Shown piece after piece: positions 48,262 through 57,561 of a stretch of DNA of 64,000 nucleotides. The notes under the pieces were generated by a model. That model was not told where the DNA came from. It worked only from the letters and a program-made list of their open reading frames with translations, and searched no databases. This DNA comes from Woeseiaceae bacterium (GTDB lineage Bacteria > Pseudomonadota > Gammaproteobacteria > Steroidobacterales > Woeseiaceae). The stretch lies in assembly GCA_021773095.1 (NCBI GenBank), contig JAJFKR010000027.1, positions 1-64,000 on the forward strand, written 5' to 3'. The position numbers and the translations under genes were made by a program. Numbering within the stretch: the first letter of the stretch is position 1; the number at the start of each line of letters is the position of its first letter.

Positions 48262-49261
48262 TACCGAAGACGGCATGACTGGTACTCAAAACGCCGCGTT
48301 GCTGCTGATGACACTCGGCGAAGCCGAGGCATCAGAAGTTCTCAAGTTTATGGACGCGAAGGAGGTGCAGCTTCTCGGTACCGCGATGGCGACACTGGAC
48401 AAGGTATCAAAGAATGATGCAGATCAGGTGCTGGATTTTTTTATCACCGCCGTCGAAGATCCGGACAATTTTGCAGTTGGAACAGAAACGTACGTTCGAA
48501 ATGTGCTGAGTAACGCGTTTGGCGCTGGCAAAGCGAACGCATTTATCGATCGAATAATGACCGGATCGGGCGCCAAGGGTCTTGATGCGTTGAAGTGGAT
48601 GAGCTCTGCGGAAGTGGTCGAAATCATTGATGATGAGCACCCGCAAATTGTAGCGATCATCGTCGCTTATCTCGATAGCGAGCAGGCCGCTCAGGTGCTG
48701 CAATTATTGCCGGAAGAAAAACGGCCCGAAGTCGTCATGCGAATTGCACGCCTCAGCGATATTCAACAGAGTGCATTGGCCGAAATCGAACATCTCATTG
48801 CCAGCAAGTCGAGAGGTGAGGACCTCAGTGGTTCCGAAACGGTTGGCGGCGATAAGGTTGCTGCGGATATTGTCAACGCACTGGGCCCCGTCGATGGTGA
48901 CGCGGTGCTGGAGAAAATCAAGGAAGAGAACGAAGCGCTGTCCATTCGCATCGAAGAAAAGATGTTTGTCTTCGAGACCTTGCTCAAAGTCGACGACCGC
49001 GGAATCCAGACTTTGTTGCGCGAAGTTTCCAATGACCTGCTGGTCGTCGCACTGAAAGGGTGCGACCCGGAGATTAGTGACAAAGTCCTGAGCAACATGT
49101 CGAAGCGAGCCGGTACTCTGTTACGTGAAGACATGGAAGCACGTGGACCCATCCGACTCAGCGAAGTCGAAGAATCACAAAAGGAAATCCTCGATGCGCT
49201 AAGGCGACTCGCCGATGCGGGCGACATTCAACTTGGTCAGGGAGGAGAGGAATTTGTCTGA
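48254..49261 (+). CDS. fliG: FliG, motor switch protein
   Basis: This 335-residue rotor protein transmits torque. It has N (GTQNAALLLMTLGEAEASEV), middle (EEHPQ-type DDEHPQIVAIIVAYLDSEQA) and C-terminal torque domains (ISDKVLSNMSKRAGTLLRED). It starts with GTG at 48254 inside the end of fliF. C-terminus GGEEFV is typical. Confidence 0.96.
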   Translation: MSDTEDGMTGTQNAALLLMTLGEAEASEVLKFMDAKEVQLLGTAMATLDKVSKNDADQVLDFFITAVEDPDNFAVGTETYVRNVLSNAFGAGKANAFIDRIMTGSGAKGLDALKWMSSAEVVEIIDDEHPQIVAIIVAYLDSEQAAQVLQLLPEEKRPEVVMRIARLSDIQQSALAEIEHLIASKSRGEDLSGSETVGGDKVAADIVNALGPVDGDAVLEKIKEENEALSIRIEEKMFVFETLLKVDDRGIQTLLREVSNDLLVVALKGCDPEISDKVLSNMSKRAGTLLREDMEARGPIRLSEVEESQKEILDALRRLADAGDIQLGQGGEEFV

Positions 49262-49865
49262 GGATGCCCTCGCCGAGGCCCCGGTAGAGAGCGGGAGTCC
49301 GCAAAAGTGGGCTGCCCCGTCCATCGACGGTGTCGCCGACCAGGGTTTCCTGACCGCGAGTCGCTTGCAGGACCTACAGAAACAAGCCTATGACGAAGCA
49401 TGGCAAGCCGGGCATGCGGAAGGAATTAGTGCGGGAAATGAGGAGGTGCAGAAACGAGCGGAGCGATTCGACGAACTCTTGTGTGCTCTCGCACGACCTT
49501 TCGACCAAATGGACGAGACGGTCGAAAAACAACTCGTTGAGTTAGCGATGACTGTCGTTAGACAATTGTTTCGTCGTGAGTTGAAAATTGATCCAGGTCA
49601 CGTAGTCGGCGTTGTGCGAGACGCGATCAAGTTATTGCCGGGCACAAGCAAGAACATCAATGTGCATTTGCATCCCGAAGATGCAGGGCTCGTAGAAAAG
49701 TTGCTCTCAAGCACCGGGGGAGAAGGCGCCTGGTCCATCGTTGAGGATCCACTGGTCAGTCGCGGTGGTTGCAAAATCGTAACAACGAATTCACAGATCG
49801 ACGCGCAGGCTGAGACACGGCTCCGAGAAGTCATCAATGGGATAACCGGAGATGAACGTCAATAA
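49254..49865 (+). CDS. fliH: FliH, regulator of the export ATPase
   Basis: This 203-residue protein binds and inhibits FliI. It has a helical Gln/Ala/Glu-rich region (AYDEAWQAGHAEGISAGNEE) with GxxxG-like spacing, and a C-terminal FliH domain (LVELAMTVVRQLFRRELKID). The TTG at 49254 is chosen because GGAGGAGAGG stands just before it and it overlaps the fliG stop; an upstream ATG at 49215 would run 47 bases into fliG without a ribosome binding site. Confidence 0.9.
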   Translation: MSEDALAEAPVESGSPQKWAAPSIDGVADQGFLTASRLQDLQKQAYDEAWQAGHAEGISAGNEEVQKRAERFDELLCALARPFDQMDETVEKQLVELAMTVVRQLFRRELKIDPGHVVGVVRDAIKLLPGTSKNINVHLHPEDAGLVEKLLSSTGGEGAWSIVEDPLVSRGGCKIVTTNSQIDAQAETRLREVINGITGDERQ

Positions 49866-51280
49866 TGACTGATGAAACGAAATCTTATGCAGGACCCGAT
49901 CCGAATCGCAATCTGGAACGGTCACTGCGCATTGGCGCCTATCTGGACAGGGCGTTGGAAGCTCCTGAAGAACTGGTCGTGGAGGGAGTCCTGCGACGCT
50001 CCATCGGACTGGCCATGGAGGCGGAGGGTTGCTCTGCACCGGTCGGAGGCCGATGTGATGTCGTCGCACAGGACGGCCGACGTATCGAAACGGAGGTCGT
50101 CGGGTTTGCGGGTGAACGCCTTTTTCTAATGCCCGCCGGAGAGATGCGGGGCCTCGTGCCCAATGCCCGGGTGATTCCGGTTGGCGGTGCACCTGAGGTG
50201 AACGTCGGCGACGATTTACTCGGGCGAATACTCGATGGCAGTGGTAAGCCACTCGATAAAGGTAAACCACTCGACCGGAAACAAAGTGTGCCGCTCTTTG
50301 GGACACCTATTAACCCCCTGGAAAGGCAACCCATACGGGAGCCGCTCGACGTTGGTATTCGATCCATCAATTCATTGCTTTGCATCGGTCGGGGGCAGCG
50401 CATGGGGTTGTTTGCAGGTAGTGGGGTCGGTAAGAGCATGCTGCTTGGCATGATGACGAGAAATACGAACGCTGACGTGGTAGTCGTCGGTCTGGTCGGG
50501 GAGCGCGGCAGAGAAGTACGCGAATTTATCGATACGGCATTGGGTCCGGAGGGTATGCGTAAGGCGGTGGTTGTCGCAACACCTGCGGATGACACGCCTC
50601 TGATGCGCATGCACGGTGCATGGTTGTCTGCAGCTATCGCCGAGTATTTTCGTGACCGGGGCCTGCACGTATTGTTGCTAATGGATTCACTGACGCGTTT
50701 TGCCCAGGCACAGCGCGAGATCGCCCTGGCTATTGGTGAGCCGCCAGCCACCAAGGGTTATCCACCCTCGGTATTCGCGAAATTGCCGCAACTGGTGGAG
50801 CGCGCCGGCAACGGTGCTGACGGCAAGGGCTCCATCACCGGAATTTATACCGTATTGGCCGAGGGCGACGATCTGAATGACCCGATCGTCGATGCTTCGA
50901 GAGCAATTCTCGATGGCCATATCAGCTTGTCGCGGCATTTAGCCGATGCTGGCGTATACCCGGCGATTGACATAGAGGCATCGGTCAGCCGTGCGCTAAC
51001 GCAGATAGTCAGCAGAGAACACCAGGACCTTATATCGCGTTTCAGGCAGGTTTATTCGGTCTATCAGGAACACCGTGACCTTATTGCCGTCGGCGCCTAT
51101 CGCCGCGGTACGGATCCGCGAGTGGACGATGCGATCGCCCGCTGGCCGGCCGTGCTTCGTTTTCTCCGCCAACACGTTCACGAACGCGTTGATAGTGCTG
51201 CCAGTATCCGCGACTTACACAGCCTGTTGGAGGATACGAATGAGCCCACGGAAACGGATGCCGTCGCGGTAGCCAACTGA
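49865..51280 (+). CDS. fliI: FliI, flagellar export ATPase
   Basis: This 471-residue F1-beta-like ATPase has Walker A AGSGVGKS (about 184-191), Walker B VLLLMDSLTRFAQAQREIAL and the export ATPase signature ERAGNGADGKGSITGIYTVL (split: ERAGNG, GSITGIYTVL). Length is usual. It starts one base into the fliH stop. Confidence 0.97.
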   Translation: MTDETKSYAGPDPNRNLERSLRIGAYLDRALEAPEELVVEGVLRRSIGLAMEAEGCSAPVGGRCDVVAQDGRRIETEVVGFAGERLFLMPAGEMRGLVPNARVIPVGGAPEVNVGDDLLGRILDGSGKPLDKGKPLDRKQSVPLFGTPINPLERQPIREPLDVGIRSINSLLCIGRGQRMGLFAGSGVGKSMLLGMMTRNTNADVVVVGLVGERGREVREFIDTALGPEGMRKAVVVATPADDTPLMRMHGAWLSAAIAEYFRDRGLHVLLLMDSLTRFAQAQREIALAIGEPPATKGYPPSVFAKLPQLVERAGNGADGKGSITGIYTVLAEGDDLNDPIVDASRAILDGHISLSRHLADAGVYPAIDIEASVSRALTQIVSREHQDLISRFRQVYSVYQEHRDLIAVGAYRRGTDPRVDDAIARWPAVLRFLRQHVHERVDSAASIRDLHSLLEDTNEPTETDAVAVAN

Positions 51281-51281
51281 A

Positions 51282-51719
51282 ATGAAGAAGCGCTCAAGTC
51301 GATTGGAAAAAATCGTGGCGCTTGCCTCGATGGAAGAACGCAGCGAGTGCATCGAAATGGGCAAATCCCAGCGGGAACTCGATCAGGCTTTGGGACGTCT
51401 GGAAGAACTCACGTCGTATCGGCGCGGTCATAGCAATTCGCCGTGTGTTGGTGCCAGTTACAGTGCACTTCGCTGGCACGACTATCAAAATTTTCTGTCG
51501 AGACTGGATCAGGCGGTTAACGCACAACAGGGTTTCGTGCTCAATGGCGAGCAAAATGTCGATGCACATCGCAACCGCTGGATGGCGAAACGGCGACGAC
51601 TTGATTCACTGCAACGAGTGCTCGAACGCTATCACGCAGCAGAAGACTCGCAGATCGAACGAGCGCTGCAAAAGGAACTCGACGAGCTCCCCGCTAAATC
51701 CGATATTTACTACGGCTAA
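51282..51719 (+). CDS. fliJ: FliJ, export chaperone escort
   Basis: This 145-residue coiled-coil protein resembles the gamma subunit of F1 in function and links FliI to FlhA. It begins MKKRSSRLEKIVALASMEER and is highly charged. It follows fliI by one base and ends the fleS-fleR-fliEFGHIJ operon. Confidence 0.9.
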   Translation: MKKRSSRLEKIVALASMEERSECIEMGKSQRELDQALGRLEELTSYRRGHSNSPCVGASYSALRWHDYQNFLSRLDQAVNAQQGFVLNGEQNVDAHRNRWMAKRRRLDSLQRVLERYHAAEDSQIERALQKELDELPAKSDIYYG

Positions 51720-51757
51720 AATCCGTTTACGCACAGTCGAATGTGATTTGACCTGAT

Positions 51758-51773
51758 TGGCACGCATCTTGCT
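51758..51773 (+). promoter_or_regulatory. Sigma-54 promoter of fliK
   Basis: TGGCACGCATCTTGCT matches the -24/-12 consensus perfectly and equals the fleS promoter core. The transcript would start near 51784, 35 bases before fliK. Confidence 0.9.
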
Positions 51774-51818
51774 CTTGTACTTACAGGATCAGGAAATTAT
51801 CTCAAATGAGGATGTTAC

Positions 51819-53102
51819 ATGCTGCCGTCGATTGAACTACAACTGACTGATATTTCAGCTTTTATAAGCGATTCCGCGACAGTGACACAGGATATGTCGG
51901 ACACGGAATCGACGACCGAAGGCTTTGCTGGCCTGTTACATCAGCCGCTACCGGTCCCGGAGTCCCGGTTGCTCCCGGAAAAAGGCCGGGGTTTGCCGGA
52001 GGTCGGCAAACTCTTGCCGCCGGACGGCAGCAGCCCTTCGCTCATTGCTGAGCTGGTTGTGCAGTCTCCTGATACGAATGGCGCCATAAATCCGTTTCTC
52101 GCCCAAACGCGAACGGCCGGCGTCGCGCCATTAGCAAGCAATGCGTCCCTGCAATACGCGCTTCAGTCACCGACAGGAAGCCAGCCGCAGATACCGTTCG
52201 AGATGCAGGCAGCCGCCCGGGTGCAGAATCAAACGCCGGCTAACGCCCAGCCACCACAAGTGACCGCCGAGCCGATCGCGCAACAGTTGCGGTCCTCGGC
52301 GACATTGGCCGCCAGCGATATTTTGCAGCCGAAACCGGCGACTACGGATTCGACGATGCCGTTAAACGAAACCCAGATACGCCGGGCCAACGGGCCAGCG
52401 AACAAAACTCTGCGGACAACGCTCCTGGACACCAGAGCGGCTCCGTCCAATCCAGCGATGACGCCCGATCTGGATGCCATGAGAGAGTTGCGACCGTCGA
52501 TATCCGCTGCGCTTTCCAGCCCACTGGCCGCGGTCACCGACCGATTGCAGAGATTCTCCCAGGCACAGTCCTTCAATGCTGCATCGGCCAACACCGCCGT
52601 GACCGCAACGCATCTCGGTATTGGTCAGTTCATACAGACGCCATCTGCACCCGCGACACCCGTCATGCCAAGCCCAATTGATATTCCATTGCACGACCCT
52701 GCATGGGGTGAGGCTCTCGGTGATCGAGTGATGTTCATGTCTGGACAGAAGATCCAGCAGGCCGAAATTCGACTGAATCCCGCCGAGATGGGCCCTATTA
52801 CGATCCGCGTATCGGTTGATGACCGTGCGGCTGACGTCTCATTCACAGCACAGCATCTGGCGGCGCGCGACGCGATAGAACTGGCGATGCCCAGGTTACG
52901 TGAATTGCTCAGCGAAAACGGCCTCACACTGGGTAATACGAGCGTCGAGGAGCACAGCGTCGAGCAGGAAGGTAATGGCTCCGATGCAGAGGAAGTGACT
53001 GAAGAGAACGGCTTCGCGACTGATGATTCGTCGCTGGACGATAGCGCACCACACGCGGCTCAAACGCGTCAGGCGCAGGGCCTGGTCGATACCTTCGTCT
53101 AG
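51819..53102 (+). CDS. fliK: FliK, hook-length control protein
   Basis: This 427-residue secreted ruler has a Pro/Gln/Ala-rich, poorly structured N-terminal and central part and a conserved C-terminal domain (EIRLNPAEMGPITIRVSVDD, then RELLSENGLTLGNTSVEEHS). The C-terminal domain switches FlhB specificity. It has its own sigma-54 promoter. Confidence 0.92.
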   Translation: MLPSIELQLTDISAFISDSATVTQDMSDTESTTEGFAGLLHQPLPVPESRLLPEKGRGLPEVGKLLPPDGSSPSLIAELVVQSPDTNGAINPFLAQTRTAGVAPLASNASLQYALQSPTGSQPQIPFEMQAAARVQNQTPANAQPPQVTAEPIAQQLRSSATLAASDILQPKPATTDSTMPLNETQIRRANGPANKTLRTTLLDTRAAPSNPAMTPDLDAMRELRPSISAALSSPLAAVTDRLQRFSQAQSFNAASANTAVTATHLGIGQFIQTPSAPATPVMPSPIDIPLHDPAWGEALGDRVMFMSGQKIQQAEIRLNPAEMGPITIRVSVDDRAADVSFTAQHLAARDAIELAMPRLRELLSENGLTLGNTSVEEHSVEQEGNGSDAEEVTEENGFATDDSSLDDSAPHAAQTRQAQGLVDTFV

Positions 53103-53247
53103 GGAAGAACGACCGTCAAAAAGCCGCCGGAGCCAATGGACGAACCACTCAGGTACAACGCCATTTTTCTGACGCGACTGTATATCGGACTTGAGGAAAA
53201 CTCTATAACACATTGAATATTAGGGATAAACAAATAAGACAAAAAGC

Positions 53248-53263
53248 TGGCACGAGGATTGCA
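53248..53263 (+). promoter_or_regulatory. Sigma-54 promoter of the fliL operon
   Basis: TGGCACGAGGATTGCA is a perfect -24/-12 match. The transcript would start near 53274, 22 bases before the fliL ATG. It should drive fliLMNOPQR-flhB and perhaps flhA onward. Confidence 0.9.
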
Positions 53264-53295
53264 TCTTAGATGTTAGGAACACATTGGAGCAACTC

Positions 53296-53832
53296 ATGGC
53301 CGAAGAAGAAAGCGAAGTCCAGGAAGCCGAGGAGAAATCCGGCGGCGGAATGATGAAGAAACTGATGTTTGTCGGTGTTGCGATCGCGTTGATTGGAATC
53401 GGCATTGTCGCCGGTCCGGCCGTCATGAATATGATTGCATCACCGGACGCGGAAGAGGTGGCTGGCGAGGAGGTCGAGGAGGTCGGGGAGGAATTTGCCG
53501 AGCCGAGCAAGCCTGCGTTGTACGTGAACCTGCATCCGCCATTGGTCGTCAATGTCAAAGACTCTGCCGGTGTGGCGCATTTCATGCAAATCACCATGGA
53601 AGTGATGGCCCGAGATCAGGAGTTGCTTAATTCGGTGCGCGAGCATGTCGCGGTCATCCGTAACAACCTGATCCTGATTTATGGCACCGCGCGATACGAA
53701 GACGTTAGTACGCGCGAGGGCAAGGAAAAATTGCTGGCCGATGGCTTGGCCGAAATACAGCAAATCATGCTTGACAAGGTCGGCGATGACAGTGTCGAAG
53801 CGCTCTATTTCACCAGTCTTATTGTCCAGTAA
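53296..53832 (+). CDS. fliL: FliL, stator-associated membrane protein
   Basis: This 178-residue protein has a charged cytoplasmic N-terminus, one membrane segment (LMFVGVAIALIGIGIVAGPAV, about residues 24-44), an acidic linker and a periplasmic FliL domain (MQITMEVMARDQELLNSVRE). It supports stator function. The ATG at 53296 has GGAG six bases before it; the longer frame begins at a TTG only ten bases from the predicted transcript start. Confidence 0.92.
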   Translation: MAEEESEVQEAEEKSGGGMMKKLMFVGVAIALIGIGIVAGPAVMNMIASPDAEEVAGEEVEEVGEEFAEPSKPALYVNLHPPLVVNVKDSAGVAHFMQITMEVMARDQELLNSVREHVAVIRNNLILIYGTARYEDVSTREGKEKLLADGLAEIQQIMLDKVGDDSVEALYFTSLIVQ

Positions 53833-53850
53833 CGGGAATAGAGACTCATC

Positions 53851-54822
53851 ATGACAGAGCCCGTATTAACCGACGAAGAAAAGAACGCTTTGCTCGACGG
53901 TGTATCGTCCGGAGCGATTGAAGTTCAGTCCGGTGACGGTCAGAAGTACGCCGATGTTAAGCCGTTCGAATTTGCAGCACGCTCCCGAATCCGCAAGAAC
54001 AGTTACCCGCGCCTGTTCATTTTGAATGAACAGGTCGCGAAACGCGTAGCTAATTACTGCGGGTCGGTCCTGAATTGCGAAGCAAGGATTACCGCGGAAC
54101 CCGTATCGAACCGAACCTACGGCGATCAATGCGGTCGTTTTCCGGAATTATCGGCGGTCACGGTTTTCACCGCTGCGCCGCTTGAAGGTAACGGATTACT
54201 CATTCTCGAATCCGCTGCAATCAGTCAACTGGTCGAAGCTTTCTTCGGTGGTGCTGGCAATGACGTCATCATGAATGCCAGTGGCACTTTTTCTCCAGGC
54301 GAGCTCGCGGTTTGCCGGCTCTTCAGCAATGCCGTCCTCACAATGTTCCAGGATATCTGGGAACCGATAATCGAGATCGTCACCGAGCGGAAAAGTACCA
54401 AAATAGGCACCGCGCTCGTCGAAGGTATTGGCGATTCTGATGCGGTAATCGGCAGCCGTTTCGCTATGCAGTTTGGTGATGCGTCAACAGCATTCACGCT
54501 GCTCTTGCCTGTAAGCATGATCGGAAATCTGATGCCGGTACTCGACGGGCAAAAACGTGACCGGGACGTCGCAGAAGATCGGCGCTGGGAGAGGTCAATC
54601 CGAGAGCGTCTGCCGGATGTAAGTGTTCGACTAGATGCTGCGGTTGGTGAGGCGCGGCTTCCACTGGGTGCGATTGCCGGTCTGCAACCCGGAGAGATCA
54701 TCAATATACAAAACCCGCGGCAAGCGGTGGTTGCTGCGGGTGAGGTGCCGGTGCTGCAGGGCATATTCGGCGTTCACGCAGGCCGGAACGCGATTGAGAC
54801 AACCGCTTGGATAGCTACGTAA
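53851..54822 (+). CDS. fliM: FliM, motor switch protein
   Basis: This 323-residue switch protein binds CheY-P. The N-terminal LTDEEKNALLDGV is the CheY-binding type of segment, though less close to the EIDALL consensus than usual. The middle CheC-like domain contains LLILESAAISQLVEAFFGGAG, and the C-terminal SpoA domain LPLGAIAGLQPGEIINIQNP. Length is normal. Confidence 0.93.
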   Translation: MTEPVLTDEEKNALLDGVSSGAIEVQSGDGQKYADVKPFEFAARSRIRKNSYPRLFILNEQVAKRVANYCGSVLNCEARITAEPVSNRTYGDQCGRFPELSAVTVFTAAPLEGNGLLILESAAISQLVEAFFGGAGNDVIMNASGTFSPGELAVCRLFSNAVLTMFQDIWEPIIEIVTERKSTKIGTALVEGIGDSDAVIGSRFAMQFGDASTAFTLLLPVSMIGNLMPVLDGQKRDRDVAEDRRWERSIRERLPDVSVRLDAAVGEARLPLGAIAGLQPGEIINIQNPRQAVVAAGEVPVLQGIFGVHAGRNAIETTAWIAT

Positions 54823-54855
54823 TTAACAAGAGCATGCACAGAGGAAGATCGAAAA

Positions 54856-55236
54856 ATGGCAACTGATACAACGAATCCCGATACGGAACAGGCAGCAGAC
54901 GCTCCACAATCTGCGGAAAATTATGCGCCGGACGAATTGGATAGCGACGGAGTTTCCGGCAGCGCGGCGGGTGCTGATGTCAATCTGGATCTGGTACTTG
55001 AAGTGCCGGTTAACGTGTCACTGCAGGTTGGTTCGACCGACCTGCCCATTCGTGATCTCGTCAAGCTGGTTGAGGGTTCTGTTGTTGCCCTCGACCGCGA
55101 GGCGACTGAAGCGATGGATGTGCTGGTTAACGGCAAACTTATCGCACACGGAGAAATCGTCATCGTAGACGATCAATTCGGTGTGCGGCTGACAGACGTC
55201 GTTAGTCCGACAGAACGCATCGAACAAATTGCGTAG
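54856..55236 (+). CDS. fliN: FliN, motor switch protein
   Basis: This 126-residue C-ring protein has an acidic N-terminus (residues 1-35) and a SpoA domain (VPVNVSLQVGSTDLPIRDLV, VALDREATEAMDVLVNGKLI). It forms the C-ring base with FliM. It is followed 17 bases later by fliO. Confidence 0.95.
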   Translation: MATDTTNPDTEQAADAPQSAENYAPDELDSDGVSGSAAGADVNLDLVLEVPVNVSLQVGSTDLPIRDLVKLVEGSVVALDREATEAMDVLVNGKLIAHGEIVIVDDQFGVRLTDVVSPTERIEQIA

Positions 55237-55253
55237 TGGAGTCGGGCCCTGAA

Positions 55254-55694
55254 ATGACTGTGACCAATCTGAAAAGGCGGACCTGGTTGTTGGCGCTTTT
55301 GTTGCTGCCACTAACAGCTGTAGCAGCTCCGGCGGTGCAGGTACCGGAACCGGGCGATCCGGCCATGGGTATTCCCGTCGCACTCGAATTCGGTGCCAGC
55401 CTGTTGTTGGTGATTACAGCCATATTCATCGTCGGCTGGTTCTACGCACGTATGCAGAGAATTCGCGGTGGCAGCAGCAATGTATTCAACATCGTTGCAT
55501 CGCAATCACTGGGCGCCAAAGAGCGGATCATTCTGCTTGAAGTGGGCGAAAAGCAAATCGTCGTTGGCATCACCGCGGCCAGTATGCAGGCCCTGCACGT
55601 GTTTGACGAACCCGTCGCGCTCGCCAATGCGAGGTCAGGAAAATCTGAGTTCGCCGAGCGGCTCACTTCAGTATTCCGGGGTGCCGTCAAATGA
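55254..55694 (+). CDS. fliO: FliO, export-gate assembly protein
   Basis: This protein of about 146 residues has an N-terminal signal-like segment ([15 protein letters not shown]), a membrane segment ([21 protein letters not shown]) and the FliO domain ([20 protein letters not shown]). It assists FliP assembly. The ATG at 55254 is preferred; a GTG at 55236 overlapping the fliN stop lacks a ribosome binding site. Confidence 0.9.
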   Translation: MTVTNLKRRTWLLALLLLPLTAVAAPAVQVPEPGDPAMGIPVALEFGASLLLVITAIFIVGWFYARMQRIRGGSSNVFNIVASQSLGAKERIILLEVGEKQIVVGITAASMQALHVFDEPVALANARSGKSEFAERLTSVFRGAVK

Positions 55695-56428
55695 AGCGCG
55701 TCCTGATCATTTTGTTACTGCTCTGTCTGGCGCCGATCGCCACTGCACAGACCGAGGCCGAGGCATTGGCGTTGGCAGGTGATGCGGTACAAGGTGAATC
55801 GTACTCCCTGAGCATCCAGATTCTGGTGATGATGACGTTGCTGACGATATTGCCGGCAGCAATCTTGTCAACAACCTCGTTTGTTCGAATTATCATCGTC
55901 CTGTCGATTCTCCGGCAGGCACTCGGCACCGCACAGACACCTCCGAATCAGGTATTGCTGGGCGTCGCGTTGTTTCTCACATTCTTCGTCATGTCGCCCG
56001 TGATCGACAATATTTACGAAGACGCGGGCAAGCCCTACATCGCCGGTGAGATAACGGCCCAGGAAGCGTTCAATCAGGGCATCAAGCCGGTGCGTCAATT
56101 CATGCTGGATCAGACACGCGAAAGTGATCTTCGCCTGTTCGCAGAAATAGCGCGAAGAACGGATATCGAATCACCAGCGGATGCACCGATGTCGATCATC
56201 GTGCCCGGATTCATGGTCAGCGAATTGAAGACCGCGTTTCAAATTGGTTTTCTGGTGTTTATTCCGTTTCTGGTCATAGACCTGATTGTATCCAGCGTCC
56301 TTATGTCGATGGGCATGATGATGTTATCGCCGATGCTCATTTCTTTGCCTTTCAAAATCATGCTTTTCGTGCTCGTCGACGGTTGGGCACTGGTGCTTGG
56401 CACGCTCGCCAGGAGTTTCTTTACGTGA
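55691..56428 (+). CDS. fliP: FliP, export-gate protein
   Basis: This 245-residue core gate protein has a cleavable signal ([20 protein letters not shown]) and four membrane segments. Family stretches are [39 protein letters not shown] and [20 protein letters not shown]. Its start overlaps the fliO stop. Confidence 0.97.
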   Translation: MKRVLIILLLLCLAPIATAQTEAEALALAGDAVQGESYSLSIQILVMMTLLTILPAAILSTTSFVRIIIVLSILRQALGTAQTPPNQVLLGVALFLTFFVMSPVIDNIYEDAGKPYIAGEITAQEAFNQGIKPVRQFMLDQTRESDLRLFAEIARRTDIESPADAPMSIIVPGFMVSELKTAFQIGFLVFIPFLVIDLIVSSVLMSMGMMMLSPMLISLPFKIMLFVLVDGWALVLGTLARSFFT

Positions 56429-56441
56429 CAAGGATGAATGT

Positions 56442-56711
56442 ATGACACCCGAAACAGTAACAACGATTGGTCAACAAGCGCTTTGGGTCACGATGTTGAT
56501 CGCGGCGCCGATGCTGCTTTCAGCACTGGCTGTTGGCCTGTTGGTGGGCATGTTTCAGGCGGCGACTCAGATTAATGAAATGACCATGAGCTTTATTCCG
56601 AAACTGCTGGTGCTGGTTCTGGCACTGGTTTTTGCCGGTCCCTGGATGCTCAACGTCATTTCCAACTACACGGTTCAGCTGATTCAGAGAATTCCATCGC
56701 TGATTTCATAA
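56442..56711 (+). CDS. fliQ: FliQ, export-gate protein
   Basis: This 89-residue protein with two membrane segments (ALWVTMLIAAPMLLSALAVG and LVLALVFAGPWMLNVI) has exactly the usual length. The motif GMFQAATQINEMTMSFIPK is conserved. The ATG at 56442 lies 13 bases after fliP; the longer frame would begin inside fliP. Confidence 0.96.
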   Translation: MTPETVTTIGQQALWVTMLIAAPMLLSALAVGLLVGMFQAATQINEMTMSFIPKLLVLVLALVFAGPWMLNVISNYTVQLIQRIPSLIS

Positions 56712-56756
56712 TTTAATGAGTAATTTTGGGTACAGATATGCAAGCGAGTCAATCCA

Positions 56757-57536
56757 GTGAATGTAGATATCGACATAACGGCGTTACTGAATCACCTGAT
56801 GCAGTATCTATGGCCGTTCGTCAGAATCGGCGCATTTGCGATGGTCATGCCGGTGATCGGCAGTACATTCGTACCGACGACAGCACGACTGCTGGTCGGG
56901 ATGTCTCTGACGGTGGTAATGGCGCCGGTGTTGCCAGGCTATTCAGCGCCGGAGATTATCAGTCTCCTGGGAGTGATCACCATTTTTCAGGAAATCGCGA
57001 TCGGCGTCGCGATGGGTTTCGGCGTGCAACTGGTGTTCGATGCGATCGCGCTCGGGGGCCAGGTGATAGCAATGAGCATGGGCCTGGGATTCGCCGTATT
57101 CCTGGACCGGACGCGTGGCGTGAATATTCCTGTCCTGGGACAACTTTTCTTGATGTTGGGGATGCTCACCTTTCTCTCCATGAACGGTCACCTGTCTCTG
57201 ATCGAGCTGGTCGCCGAGAGTTTTTACCTGTTGCCGATTGCGACGGGTGGCCTGAGCGGCCCGGCGATCGAGACGATGCTCGCATGGTCGTCGCAGGTGT
57301 TTGTGGTCGCGTTGAAAATAGCGCTCCCGGCCATTACGGCACTTATTGTCGTGAACCTGTCGTTCGGGGTGATGAGCCGGGCGGCTCCGACCCTAAACCT
57401 CTTCGCAGTTGGCTTTCCAGTCGCCATGTTGTTGGGCTTCGTGGTCATTTTTCTAAACATGGCAGGTCTGCAGGAGAACGTAGCAATTTCATTTGTCGCG
57501 GCATTGGAGAAATTGCCGGAATTAATTGGCCGATGA
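56757..57536 (+). CDS. fliR: FliR, export-gate protein
   Basis: This 259-residue membrane protein completes the FliPQR gate. It has about six membrane segments, with YLWPFVRIGAFAMVMPVIGS and GGQVIAMSMGLGFAVFLDRT. The start codon is GTG at 56757. A large frame running from 56726 in another frame is a shadow of this gene. Confidence 0.95.
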   Translation: MNVDIDITALLNHLMQYLWPFVRIGAFAMVMPVIGSTFVPTTARLLVGMSLTVVMAPVLPGYSAPEIISLLGVITIFQEIAIGVAMGFGVQLVFDAIALGGQVIAMSMGLGFAVFLDRTRGVNIPVLGQLFLMLGMLTFLSMNGHLSLIELVAESFYLLPIATGGLSGPAIETMLAWSSQVFVVALKIALPAITALIVVNLSFGVMSRAAPTLNLFAVGFPVAMLLGFVVIFLNMAGLQENVAISFVAALEKLPELIGR

Positions 57537-57561
57537 TTCCTCTGGCGCAATGGACTAACTA

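Noticed and set aside
49939-50754. A 271-codon open frame on the minus strand
   Set aside because: It is antisense to fliI and Ser/Pro/Arg-rich, with no plausible function.
51735-51753. GTCGAATGTGATTTGAC as a FleQ box before fliK
   Set aside because: The half-sites are three bases too far apart and the left half is imperfect; it also sits too near the -24 element.
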